64,000 nucleotides of DNA from Sutcliffiella rhizosphaerae (lineage in GTDB: Bacteria > Bacillota > Bacilli > Bacillales > Bacillaceae_I): contig NZ_CAKJTJ010000001.1 in the NCBI RefSeq assembly GCF_917563925.1, positions 342,332 to 406,331 on the forward strand. Reading direction: 5' to 3'. Shown here in pieces: positions 56,847 to 64,000 of the stretch; the stretch's first letter is position 1; every line of letters begins with the position of its first letter. A program made the translations under genes and the position numbers. Under the pieces are notes generated by a model. The model was not told the origin of the DNA. It did no database searches and worked only from the letters and a program-made list of their open reading frames with translations.

Positions 56847-56886
56847 AAAAAAAGCAGGAGAACCTCTAACCTGTCCCCTGCTTCTA
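56847..56886 (-). terminator. ytoI terminator
   Basis: On the minus strand AGCAGGGGA and TCTCCTGCT pair, followed by seven T. Confidence 0.85.
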
Positions 56887-56895
56887 CTAAACCCA

Positions 56896-58212
56896 CTATT
56901 GAATCAACTGCACCATCATCATAGCTTTGCCGACGACGTTGCCTTCGTTATATACTTCTACGTCTACTTTGCCGAATTTTCGACCTAATTCGAGGACTTT
57001 GGGGCGAATTTCGAGGCTACTGTCTATTTGTACTGGTTTGATGAAGTAGATGGTGATATTTTCTACCACTATATCGCTTTTTTTCGAATTACGTACTACT
57101 CGCCTTGCCGCTTCGGTAACAATGGTAGTGAAAACACCATAAGAGATTGTCCCGACGGAATTGGTCATTTGCGGGGTCACTTCACTTATGTATATTTCGT
57201 CCCCTTTTTGTTCAGTCATATCTACAAACTGGTTGGTTACGATGTCATCAAGTGTTTCACCTACTTGAGGTTGCCTTTGGATCATTTGTAATGCTTTTAA
57301 TACATCTTGGCGACTGATAATTCCAAGTAGATGGTGACTCGGGTCAACGACAGGCAGCATTTCAATTCCTTCCCATACTAGAATATGAGCAGCTGAGGCT
57401 ACCGAGGTTTTTCCGTTTACGGTAATTGGATGTTTAGTCATTACTTTATCGATTGGGGTGCTGTATTCTTTTCCAAGCACATCTTTTGAAGTTACGACTC
57501 CCTGCACTTTCAAGTTCTTATCAATTACCGGAAATCTGCTATGCTTGAATTCTTCGTTTACGTTATACCAGTCGGTAATGGTGCCTTCTGTTGTTAAATA
57601 AGTAGTCGCCTCAATAGGGGTAAGGATGTCTTCTACAAGCACAATTTCTTTCTTGATAAGTTGATCATAAATAGCTCGGTTTATCATGGTTGCAACAGTA
57701 AATGTGTCGTAACTACTGGAGATAATCGGTAGTTTCATCTCGTCTGCTATTGCCTTTACGTCATCATCCGTATCAAAACCACCTGTTATCAACACTGCCG
57801 CTCCTGCTTCAATTGCAAGTTTATGGGCATTGGTACGATTACCTACGATTAAAAGGTTTCCTGCTTCGGTATAGCGCATCATTGCTTCGAGCTTCATTGC
57901 TCCAATTACAAATTTATTAAGCGTCTTGTGCAAGCCCTCTTTTCCACCAAGTACTTGTCCATCCACAATGTTAACCACTTCTGCAAAAGTCAGTTTCTCT
58001 ATATTTTCTTTCTTCTTCAGTTCAATTCTGATGGTACCAACCCGTTCAATGGTACTGACATATCCTTTATTTTCCGCATCCTTAATCGCCCTATAAGCCG
58101 TTCCCTCACTTACTGTTAGCGCTTTGGCTATTTGTCGAACCGAAATTTTTTCCCCTATCGGCAATTCTTCGATATAATGGAGAATTTGTTCATGCTTTGT
58201 CACAATATTCAC
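56896..58212 (-). CDS. ytoI: DRTGG/CBS-domain protein with HTH and thioesterase-like domain (YtoI)
   Basis: A 438-residue multidomain protein. The order is an N-terminal winged HTH (ISVRQIAKALTVSEGTAYRAIKDAENKG), a DRTGG domain (about 75-185, VIGAMKLEAMMRYTEAGNLLIVGNR), a pair of CBS domains (about 195-310, nucleotide-sensing) and a C-terminal hot-dog domain (about 330-438, SVGTISYGVFTTIVTEAARRV). The combination suggests a ligand-sensing regulator or enzyme. The molecular function is unknown. Confidence 0.9.
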   Translation of the reverse strand: MNIVTKHEQILHYIEELPIGEKISVRQIAKALTVSEGTAYRAIKDAENKGYVSTIERVGTIRIELKKKENIEKLTFAEVVNIVDGQVLGGKEGLHKTLNKFVIGAMKLEAMMRYTEAGNLLIVGNRTNAHKLAIEAGAAVLITGGFDTDDDVKAIADEMKLPIISSSYDTFTVATMINRAIYDQLIKKEIVLVEDILTPIEATTYLTTEGTITDWYNVNEEFKHSRFPVIDKNLKVQGVVTSKDVLGKEYSTPIDKVMTKHPITVNGKTSVASAAHILVWEGIEMLPVVDPSHHLLGIISRQDVLKALQMIQRQPQVGETLDDIVTNQFVDMTEQKGDEIYISEVTPQMTNSVGTISYGVFTTIVTEAARRVVRNSKKSDIVVENITIYFIKPVQIDSSLEIRPKVLELGRKFGKVDVEVYNEGNVVGKAMMMVQLIQ

Positions 58213-58273
58213 CCGTCCACATAGATATTTTTACCTTTATTATACGGGTGATTTCCATTGGGTTCAATGTTGA

Positions 58274-58516
58274 TTACTGATATTGACGTAACCTAGCTCG
58301 TTTAACCTCTGCCAGTTTTACTTTATTTACTAGCTTTCTGCGTTTTGGTAAATACATTATAGCTACTAAATTGCCTCCGATTGCCATTAATGCAAACACA
58401 GTCCAAGAAATTGCAAACCAACCTGCTAATCCATCTTCTGACATTGGCAATCTAGGCACAGCAAAGTAAAATAATGCCCCAATGCACAGTAAAGCCAATA
58501 GTAATCGATTCTTCAA
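58274..58516 (-). CDS. Small membrane protein of unknown function
   Basis: An 80-residue protein with two transmembrane helices (LLLALLCIGALFYFAVPRL and WFAISWTVFALMAIGGNLVAI) and a strongly basic cytoplasmic tail. The TTG at 58516 is preferred because GAAGGAG is 8 nt upstream. It lies between ytoI and ytkL in the same direction. I do not recognise a named family. Confidence 0.78.
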   Translation of the reverse strand: MKNRLLLALLCIGALFYFAVPRLPMSEDGLAGWFAISWTVFALMAIGGNLVAIMYLPKRRKLVNKVKLAEVKRARLRQYQ

Positions 58517-58566
58517 AACAATCACTCCTTCCAAAATAAATAGCTTGTATCATGTATATTCATCAA

Positions 58567-58594
58567 CATAAAAAAAAGAAGCGGATTATCCGCT
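58567..58594 (-). terminator. ytkL terminator
   Basis: On the minus strand AGCGGA-TAA-TCCGCT is followed by TCTTTTTTTT. Confidence 0.85.
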
Positions 58595-58604
58595 CCTCAT
58601 CTTT

Positions 58605-59288
58605 TTATAACTCTATCGATTCGCCTACCTCGAGTACTTTACCAACATTTGTTGGGAGATTCGATACAAATGCATATGGATCCTGTTTAATCACCGGAAA
58701 TGTGTTGTAATGAATCGGTACTACTGTGGATGCATTTAGCCATTTTGCCGCAATCACTGCATCTTCTGGCCCCATAGTAAAGTTATCGCCGATTGGCAAA
58801 AACGCGATATCGATGTCATGCTGCTCTCCATACATTTTCAAATCAGAAAAAAGGGCAGTATCTCCGGCATGATAAATGGTTTTCCCATCAATGGTTAGGA
58901 GTATCCCACTCGGCATTCCCGTATATGTGATAGAATTTGTTTCATAATCAGTGTAGCTAGAGCCATGAAAAGCTTGGGTTAATTTCACTGTTCCAAAATC
59001 GAACTTATGTTTACCACCGATATGCATTTCATGTACCTTTAAACCTTGCCAACTTAGGAACTCTGCAAGTTCAAATGGAGCCACTACTAATGCATCATTT
59101 TTCAATGCAAGCTCCACTGTATCCCCTACATGGTCATTATGTCCATGTGTCAACAGGATAACATCCACTTTTACATCATCTGCATGTAAATCTGTCAATC
59201 CGTTCCCTGAAATAAATGGGTCAAATAATATCGTTTTTCCGTTAGCTTCCACTTTCACAACGGCATGTCCATGATAAGATACTTTCAT
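58605..59288 (-). CDS. ytkL: UPF0173 metal-dependent hydrolase (YtkL)
   Basis: A metallo-beta-lactamase-fold hydrolase (227 aa) with the metal motif [12 protein letters not shown] (HxHxDH), [12 protein letters not shown] and a terminal VPIHYNTFP. Length and sequence match UPF0173/YtkL. The substrate is unknown. Conserved next to ald and ytkK in this part of Bacillus chromosomes. Confidence 0.93.
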   Translation of the reverse strand: MKVSYHGHAVVKVEANGKTILFDPFISGNGLTDLHADDVKVDVILLTHGHNDHVGDTVELALKNDALVVAPFELAEFLSWQGLKVHEMHIGGKHKFDFGTVKLTQAFHGSSYTDYETNSITYTGMPSGILLTIDGKTIYHAGDTALFSDLKMYGEQHDIDIAFLPIGDNFTMGPEDAVIAAKWLNASTVVPIHYNTFPVIKQDPYAFVSNLPTNVGKVLEVGESIEL

Positions 59289-59514
59289 GTAAAAACACTC
59301 CTTTGATAAAATACGGTTACTTGTAACTTCGCTTTTTGTTGTAAAATTCCTTCAAATGAAGCGTTATTACTTTTAGTACTCTTAAAAATAAGTATTTTCA
59401 AAAGAAAAAAGTAGAAAGCTACTTAATAAAATTTACAGAAATAAGATTCCCTGATAATCTAAATGTAAACATAAAACTTCGAAACTAGAAGTATTTGAAA
59501 GGGATGGGGTAAAA

Positions 59515-60618
59515 ATGAAAGAGTACCGATTGCATCAACTTGTCGAATGGTTAAAGGATGAGGACTTATCAGCTTGTTTCTTAACTTCTACACCAAATGT
59601 TTTTTACATAAGCGGGTTTTATACTAACCCACACGAAAGACTACTAGGATTACTGGCATTTCCAAATAGCAAGCCTGCTATAGTTTGTCCAAACATGGAA
59701 GTTACACAAGTAAAAAAATCCGGTTGGAAGTTTGATATTGTTGGCTACGATGATACGGATGATCCTTGGCAAAAGGTGCAGGAGTATATAACAAGACTCG
59801 GACTCTCCATCGATAAAATCGCCGTAGAGCAGGAACATATGAGCATCGCAAGATTACATAAGCTTCAAGGTATCTTTCCTGATGCCTCTCTCGCATCTGC
59901 TGAGGATAAAATGTTTCAACTACGTTTGATAAAAGACGAGGAGGAAATTTCAATCTTGCGTGAGGCGGCCAAGCTTGCTGACTTTGGTGTAGAAGTAGGT
60001 GTTCACCATTTGAAGAATGGTGTTACCGAGCAAGAACTTGTTGCTGTTATTGAGTATGAATTGAAGAAAAAAGGGATCAGCCAAATGTCATTTTCCACAA
60101 TGGCACTTACTGGTGAAAAGACAGCAGCACCACATGGTAAACCAGGATTAGATACTGTAAAAGATGGCGATCTTGTTTTATTTGATCTCGGTGTCGTGTT
60201 AAATGGCTATTGTTCTGACATAACAAGAACCGTTGCATTTGGGAACGTAAACGAGAAACAGCAGGAAATCTATGAGACTGTTCTAAAAGCACAACTAGCT
60301 GCAGTGGAAGCCTGCAAGCCTGGGGTTGAAATTGGTCAAATAGACCGAACAGCACGTTCTGTAATCACGGATCATGGCTATGGTGAGTTCTTTACACATA
60401 GAATTGGCCATGGGTTGGGAATTGAGGTTCATGAATATCCTTCCATGAATGCAACAAATACCATGACACTACAAAAGGGAATGACCTTTACGATTGAACC
60501 TGGAATTTATAAGCCTGGTGTCGGGGGGGTTCGTATTGAAGATGATATACTAGTTACAGAAAGCGGAATAGAGCTTCTTACTAGTTATCCAAAAGATTTA
60601 AAAATAATTAAAGCATAG
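59515..60618 (+). CDS. M24 family Xaa-Pro peptidase
   Basis: An aminopeptidase P / prolidase-type dinuclear-metal peptidase (367 aa). The N-terminal creatinase-like domain (about 1-130) precedes the pita-bread catalytic domain with all five metal ligands: Asp in LFDLGVVLNGYCSDITRT (two), His in HRIGHGLGIEVHEYP, Glu in TIEPGIYKPG and Glu in GGVRIEDDILV. AAAGGGATGGGG precedes the ATG. It is divergent from ytkL. Whether it is a di- or aminopeptidase cannot be told. Confidence 0.93.
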   Translation: MKEYRLHQLVEWLKDEDLSACFLTSTPNVFYISGFYTNPHERLLGLLAFPNSKPAIVCPNMEVTQVKKSGWKFDIVGYDDTDDPWQKVQEYITRLGLSIDKIAVEQEHMSIARLHKLQGIFPDASLASAEDKMFQLRLIKDEEEISILREAAKLADFGVEVGVHHLKNGVTEQELVAVIEYELKKKGISQMSFSTMALTGEKTAAPHGKPGLDTVKDGDLVLFDLGVVLNGYCSDITRTVAFGNVNEKQQEIYETVLKAQLAAVEACKPGVEIGQIDRTARSVITDHGYGEFFTHRIGHGLGIEVHEYPSMNATNTMTLQKGMTFTIEPGIYKPGVGGVRIEDDILVTESGIELLTSYPKDLKIIKA

Positions 60619-60719
60619 TAGGTTTTAAGTTAAAAATCGGAAGCCACCAGCGTAGCGACTTAGCTTGGCTCCTCAAGAGATAAGACAAACGTTAATAATT
60701 TCAAAATTAATACTTACTC

Positions 60720-60767
60720 AATAAAAAAATGCCGAATTCCTTACATTGGGAGGAATTCGGCATTTTG
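60720..60767 (-). terminator. ald terminator
   Basis: On the minus strand ATGCCGAATTCCT and AGGAATTCGGCAT form a 13-bp stem followed by TTTTTTATT. It also sits after the converging peptidase gene. Confidence 0.9.
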
Positions 60768-60772
60768 ATTAT

Positions 60773-61891
60773 TTATTTCACTAACAAATTGCTTGCACTT
60801 TCATATGCTAATCCATGGGATTCTGCTACTGCTGCATATGTTACATAACCATCCAATGTGTTGATCCCTTTAAGTATTGCTTCATTGTCAAGGCCTGCCT
60901 GCTTGTAGCCTTTATTCGCAATTTGAACGGCATAAGGAACGGTAACGTTTGTCAATGCAATGGTGGAAGTACGCGGCACAGCACCTGGCATATTAGCCAC
61001 AGCATAGTGAACTACATCATGTTTTATGTATGTAGGATCATCATGTGTAGTAATGCGGTCTGTTGTTTCAAATATGCCACCTTGATCAATAGCAATATCA
61101 ACTACAATAGAACCTGCTCCCATTGTTTTGATCATATCTTCCGTTACTAATTTTGGTGCTTTTGCTCCAGGGATTAGTACTGCACCAATGACTAAGTCTG
61201 ATTCCTTTACAGCAACCTCAAGATTTAACGGGTTGCTCATAAGGGTCTGAATGTCTTTTCCAAAGATATCATCCAATTGACGGAGACGGTCTGGGTTCAA
61301 GTCAAGGATCGTTACGTCTGCTCCTAGACCAATTGCCATTTTGGCAGCATTTGTCCCAGCGACTCCTCCACCAATAATGGTAACTTTCCCACGTCGTACA
61401 CCTGGAACCCCACCAAGAAGAATTCCTTTTCCGCCTTTGATTTTTTCAAGGAATTGAGCACCGATTTGTGTAGCCATACGTCCTGCGACCTCACTCATCG
61501 GTGTTAATAAAGGCAAGGTTCCGTTTGGTAGTTGGACCGTTTCATAAGCAATCCCTACAACTTTATTATCAATCAATGCTTTTGTAAGCTCTGGCTCTGG
61601 AGCAAGGTGAAGATATGTAAAAAGGATGAGTCCTTCTCGAAAATATCCATATTCAGATGGCAATGGCTCCTTAACTTTCATCACCATATCCATTGACCAA
61701 GCATCTTTAGCAGTATCCACTATTTTAGCGCCAGCTTGCACATATTGCTCATCAGTAAAGCCTGACCCAATTCCAGCTTCTTTTTCTATGTATACTTCAT
61801 GCCCGAAACCAACAAGGTTCACAACCCCAGCAGGCGTCATCGCAACACGATTCTCATTATTTTTTATTTCTTTAGGTACTCCAATTCTCAT
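60773..61891 (-). CDS. ald: Alanine dehydrogenase
   Basis: NAD-dependent deamination of L-alanine to pyruvate and ammonia, important for sporulation and alanine use (372 aa). The N-terminus [17 protein letters not shown], the signature [22 protein letters not shown] and the NAD-binding [24 protein letters not shown] are present. The length is standard. A cre-like sequence lies about 100 bp upstream of the start. Confidence 0.98.
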   Translation of the reverse strand: MRIGVPKEIKNNENRVAMTPAGVVNLVGFGHEVYIEKEAGIGSGFTDEQYVQAGAKIVDTAKDAWSMDMVMKVKEPLPSEYGYFREGLILFTYLHLAPEPELTKALIDNKVVGIAYETVQLPNGTLPLLTPMSEVAGRMATQIGAQFLEKIKGGKGILLGGVPGVRRGKVTIIGGGVAGTNAAKMAIGLGADVTILDLNPDRLRQLDDIFGKDIQTLMSNPLNLEVAVKESDLVIGAVLIPGAKAPKLVTEDMIKTMGAGSIVVDIAIDQGGIFETTDRITTHDDPTYIKHDVVHYAVANMPGAVPRTSTIALTNVTVPYAVQIANKGYKQAGLDNEAILKGINTLDGYVTYAAVAESHGLAYESASNLLVK

Positions 61892-61988
61892 GGATAAAAT
61901 ACCTCCTCATTGTTGATAGTACAAAGCATTAAGACGTAACTAATATACCATTAAACTAGAAAATGTAAAATAGTTTTTCGTCCTTTTT

Positions 61989-62002
61989 TGTAAGCGCTTC
62001 AA
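61989..62002 (-). promoter_or_regulatory. Weak cre-like site upstream of ald
   Basis: TGTAAGCGCTTCAA (plus-strand reading) contains the AAGCGCTT core and matches the cre consensus at about 12 of 14 positions. Strand is nominal. Confidence 0.35.
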
Positions 62003-62092
62003 AAAGAAGAAATTGTCATTTTTTTTTGACAATTGAATTGTTAGGACAACTTTTCTTTCTGGTAAGTTCCAAACACTTGCGTTTATGTTTCT

Positions 62093-62857
62093 CTAGCGCA
62101 AACGGTTTATCACTTCCACTCCCCCAGTTACTTCAAGAACTGCCCCGGTTATCAAGTCTGAATGGTCTTCACAAAGGAATCCAATCGCTCTTGCTATATC
62201 TTCGCCTGTTCCAGATCTACCGACAGGAGTACCTTTGTTATCATGGAGCTGTTTCGCATCATCAATGCCTGCTTCCTTCATTTCGCCAACAATGTTTCCC
62301 GGACAAACCATGTTTGCTGTAATCCCATTTTCCGCTTCTTCAATGGCGATGGATTTGGTCAAGGAAACTAGGCCAACCTTTGCAGCTGCAAAAGCTGATC
62401 TATAGATCCAACCTGGAGACGATTCTGCTCCTTGAAAACCGTATGTAATAATTCTCCCAAATTGCTGTGCCCTCATAACAGGTATCGTTTTTCGAAACAG
62501 ATGAAAAACAGCACTAAGATTTCCTTCTAACATTTCATACCATTCTTCATCTGAATAATCGGCTAATTTCTTTCTTTCAAAAATGTAAGGACCTGCATTA
62601 TTAATTAAGTAATCAATCCTGCCAAACCGTTCAATTGCGTCATTTATCAGTCCCTCCATGTTTTCTTTCTTTGTCACATCACCTTGAAAAAAGTGTAGGT
62701 GTTCATTTCCAATATGACTCCATTCACTTTTGATTCGGTCAATAGCTTCCGTATCATTTCGAAAATTAACAGTAACCGAACATCCTTTCGCCAAGAGCAT
62801 ATCTGTGACTTTTTTCCCTAGACCTTTGGAACCAGCTGTAATTACTGCATGCCTCAA
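62093..62857 (-). CDS. SDR family oxidoreductase (YtkK-like)
   Basis: A classical short-chain dehydrogenase/reductase (254 aa). The nucleotide-binding TAGSKGLGKKVTDMLL, structural NNAGPYI and the catalytic Tyr/Lys-type stretch are recognisable, but the usual YxxxK is replaced by YRSAFAAAKVGL, where the Tyr is displaced and the Lys is kept as AAAK. This gives some doubt about standard catalysis. The position next to ald and ytkL suggests the ytkK equivalent. The substrate is unknown. Confidence 0.85.
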   Translation of the reverse strand: MRHAVITAGSKGLGKKVTDMLLAKGCSVTVNFRNDTEAIDRIKSEWSHIGNEHLHFFQGDVTKKENMEGLINDAIERFGRIDYLINNAGPYIFERKKLADYSDEEWYEMLEGNLSAVFHLFRKTIPVMRAQQFGRIITYGFQGAESSPGWIYRSAFAAAKVGLVSLTKSIAIEEAENGITANMVCPGNIVGEMKEAGIDDAKQLHDNKGTPVGRSGTGEDIARAIGFLCEDHSDLITGAVLEVTGGVEVINRLR

Positions 62858-63050
62858 ACTGGATTCCCCCTTATTTCAAAATACGTGCTTCCTCTATTTT
62901 CTTGTACTTTTGTAAAATTTACAACTTATAACTAAGCGACAAGATAAAAGATCACGATGGATTTGAAAGATTTGTTGTGTTTCTTGCTTGGAAGTCGATG
63001 CTATTAAAACTATTATTGCCTGAGAGAGCTTTCGTCAGTAGCAAATATCA

Positions 63051-63080
63051 AAAAAACCTTCCGTATGAAAGGTTTTTTTT
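63051..63080. terminator. Bidirectional terminator
   Basis: AAAAAACCTT and AAGGTTTTTT form a stem with T-runs in both directions, downstream of the small gene at 63122-63289. Confidence 0.75.
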
Positions 63081-63121
63081 CGAAGGCTTCAGCTAATAAT
63101 TTTTTTGTCCATTTAAAACTT

Positions 63122-63289
63122 TTACTGATCTGAGGAATGCTGACTCTCTTCTTCAACTGGTTGATAGGCATTTGTGCTGTATTGCTTACCTATAACACCA
63201 CTGGAATATGCATCTGTTATTTGATTTTGAACTTCACTTACCGCTTTTTCATCGTATGAATACACTTCTTTTGGATCCTTTTTCGTCAT
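63122..63289 (-). CDS. Small conserved hypothetical protein, possibly DUF4025-like
   Basis: A hydrophilic 55-residue protein (MTKKDPKEVYSYDEKAV...) with no membrane segment. The ATG at 63289 has GGAAGGTGG about 10 nt upstream and is preferred over the TTG at 63319. The pattern around ITDAYSSGVIG loosely resembles small Bacillus YozQ/DUF4025 proteins. That resemblance is tentative and no function is known. Confidence 0.6.
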   Translation of the reverse strand: MTKKDPKEVYSYDEKAVSEVQNQITDAYSSGVIGKQYSTNAYQPVEEESQHSSDQ

Positions 63290-63456
63290 GTCTTTTACCC
63301 ACCTTCCATAAGTGATCAATCAACTATAGCTTTTCTCCAATCTCTCGTTTTTAGGCTGGGAAAAAAATGAAGGAAAATTACGACTGAATCATTTGCATAG
63401 ATTGTAATAAATAGTTGTTATACAATGAAAAGAAACGGAAAAAGGAAGGAAACTCT

Positions 63457-63771
63457 ATGTATTCTTTTAAAATGGATAATCGATTAGGGATTCCCCTACC
63501 ATATTTAGATACTGACTGGACTTCATATGAAAAGGAAACACAACAAACTATCTTGTTAGAATGGGAAAAGATCAGAGGGAAAATACCTGACCGGATTAAG
63601 GAGTTAGAATCATCGATCAACATCAAACAAGCTCAGCTTAATGACGAATCCAATTTTGACCGCTCTTGTCAGCTTAATACGGAAATATCAGAACTTGCGA
63701 GCATTATCAATGATTTATGGCTCTGGTACCGTATGAATCAGCATTTATCACATGACAAAATTCACTCGTAA
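63457..63771 (+). CDS. Conserved hypothetical protein with coiled-coil region
   Basis: A 104-residue soluble protein that begins MYSFKMDNRLGIPLPYLD and contains a charged helical middle (EKIRGKIPDRIKELESSINIKQAQLND) likely to form a coiled coil. AAGGAAGG is 7 nt before the ATG at 63457. It resembles small uncharacterised Bacillus proteins, but I cannot name a family. Confidence 0.7.
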   Translation: MYSFKMDNRLGIPLPYLDTDWTSYEKETQQTILLEWEKIRGKIPDRIKELESSINIKQAQLNDESNFDRSCQLNTEISELASIINDLWLWYRMNQHLSHDKIHS

Positions 63772-63819
63772 AATGTTCAAAATCTCTATTAGTGGGATTA
63801 AACATGAGGATCAGGCAAA

Positions 63820-64000
63820 CTAAAAAGAGGCTGGGACAAAACTAAAGAACACAAACAAGAAGACGAACAATATAATGGTCGACAATAAATACCGCTATTG
63901 ATTTCCGTGCAAGACTTCGCTTTCCGCGGGTGACCCGCGAGCCTCCTCGGCTTCGCCTGCGGGGTCTCACATTAGCCACTTCTCCCGCAGGAGTCTACGT
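63820..64000. repeat. Bacillaceae interspersed palindromic repeat, cut by right edge
   Basis: The segment starts with AAAGAGGCTGGGACAAAA and continues to GACTTCGCTTTCCGCGGG...CCTGCGGGGTCTC...CCCGCAGGAGTCTACGT. The inverted GC-rich arms and these phrases are typical of the highly repeated palindromic elements of Bacillus and relatives. No ORF is seen from 63772 on. Its right part lies outside the window. Confidence 0.7.

Noticed and set aside
60625..60690. GC-richer patch (CGGAAGCCACCAGCGTAGCG) between the M24 peptidase and ald
   Set aside because: It could be a decayed interspersed repeat, but there is too little similarity to the repeats at 49.1 kb or 63.9 kb to call it.
62162..62371. Many further antisense ORFs inside conserved genes (for example in the SDR, pyk, pheS and ytsJ genes)
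   Set aside because: They are shadow frames of well-supported genes, with no start signals or recognisable products.

Overview
The window is chromosomal DNA from a low-GC, endospore-forming Bacillaceae species, a Bacillus relative that is not B. subtilis itself. The evidence is sporulation genes (sspI, ytxC, ytaF, ytvI, ytrH, ytrI), Firmicute-type T-box leaders, a Bacillus-type infC leader, and a gene order that follows B. subtilis from yshB/zapA/rnhC through pheST, ysdC, infC-rpmI-rplT, thrS, dnaB, nrdR, speD, gapB, coaE, polA, phoPR, mdh-icd-citZ, pyk-pfkA, accDA, ytsJ, dnaE, ytrHI, nrnA to ytkL. The presence of hflKC, which B. subtilis lacks, and the interspersed repeats point to a relative such as the alkaliphile or Sutcliffiella-like groups. 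That placement is inference.

Layout. 0-8 kb: an SPFH protein cut by the left edge, yshB-zapA, rnhC, a previously unannotated small type I toxin-antitoxin-like locus (2.8-3.2 kb), and pheST with its T-box. 8-20 kb: ysgA, sspI, a NERD-domain gene with a 21-bp repeat array, ysdC, a dUTPase, ysdB with a sigma-W-type promoter, infC-rpmI-rplT with an L20-type leader, thrS with a T-box, ytxC, a lipid kinase and dnaB. 20-34 kb: nrdR, speD with a structured leader, gapB with paired CcpN operators, coaE, ytaF, mutM, polA, hflKC and phoPR. 34-49 kb: the TCA and glycolysis block (maoC-like gene, mdh, icd, citZ, pyk, pfkA), accDA, a FadR-like regulator and malic enzyme. 49-64 kb: dnaE, ytrHI, nrnA, ytpI, a second NERD gene flanked by two further repeat arrays, ytoI, ytkL, an M24 peptidase, ald, an SDR gene, two small unknown genes, and a Bacillaceae palindromic repeat at the right edge.

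The core of the window is housekeeping: translation, replication and repair, central carbon metabolism, fatty acid precursor supply and phosphate signalling. The more unusual content lies between the conserved genes. (1) A 31-residue hydrophobic peptide gene has a near-perfect LexA box over its promoter and an apparent convergent antisense RNA. (2) Two paralogous NERD/zinc-ribbon genes are associated with three degenerate tandem arrays of about 21-bp period, seen nowhere else in the window. (3) The speD leader contains a possible 17-codon ORF ending Pro-Pro-Trp-stop, whose last codons are complementary to the speD Shine-Dalgarno sequence. (4) dnaI, the helicase-loader gene normally directly after dnaB, is absent, and a lipid kinase gene occupies its place.
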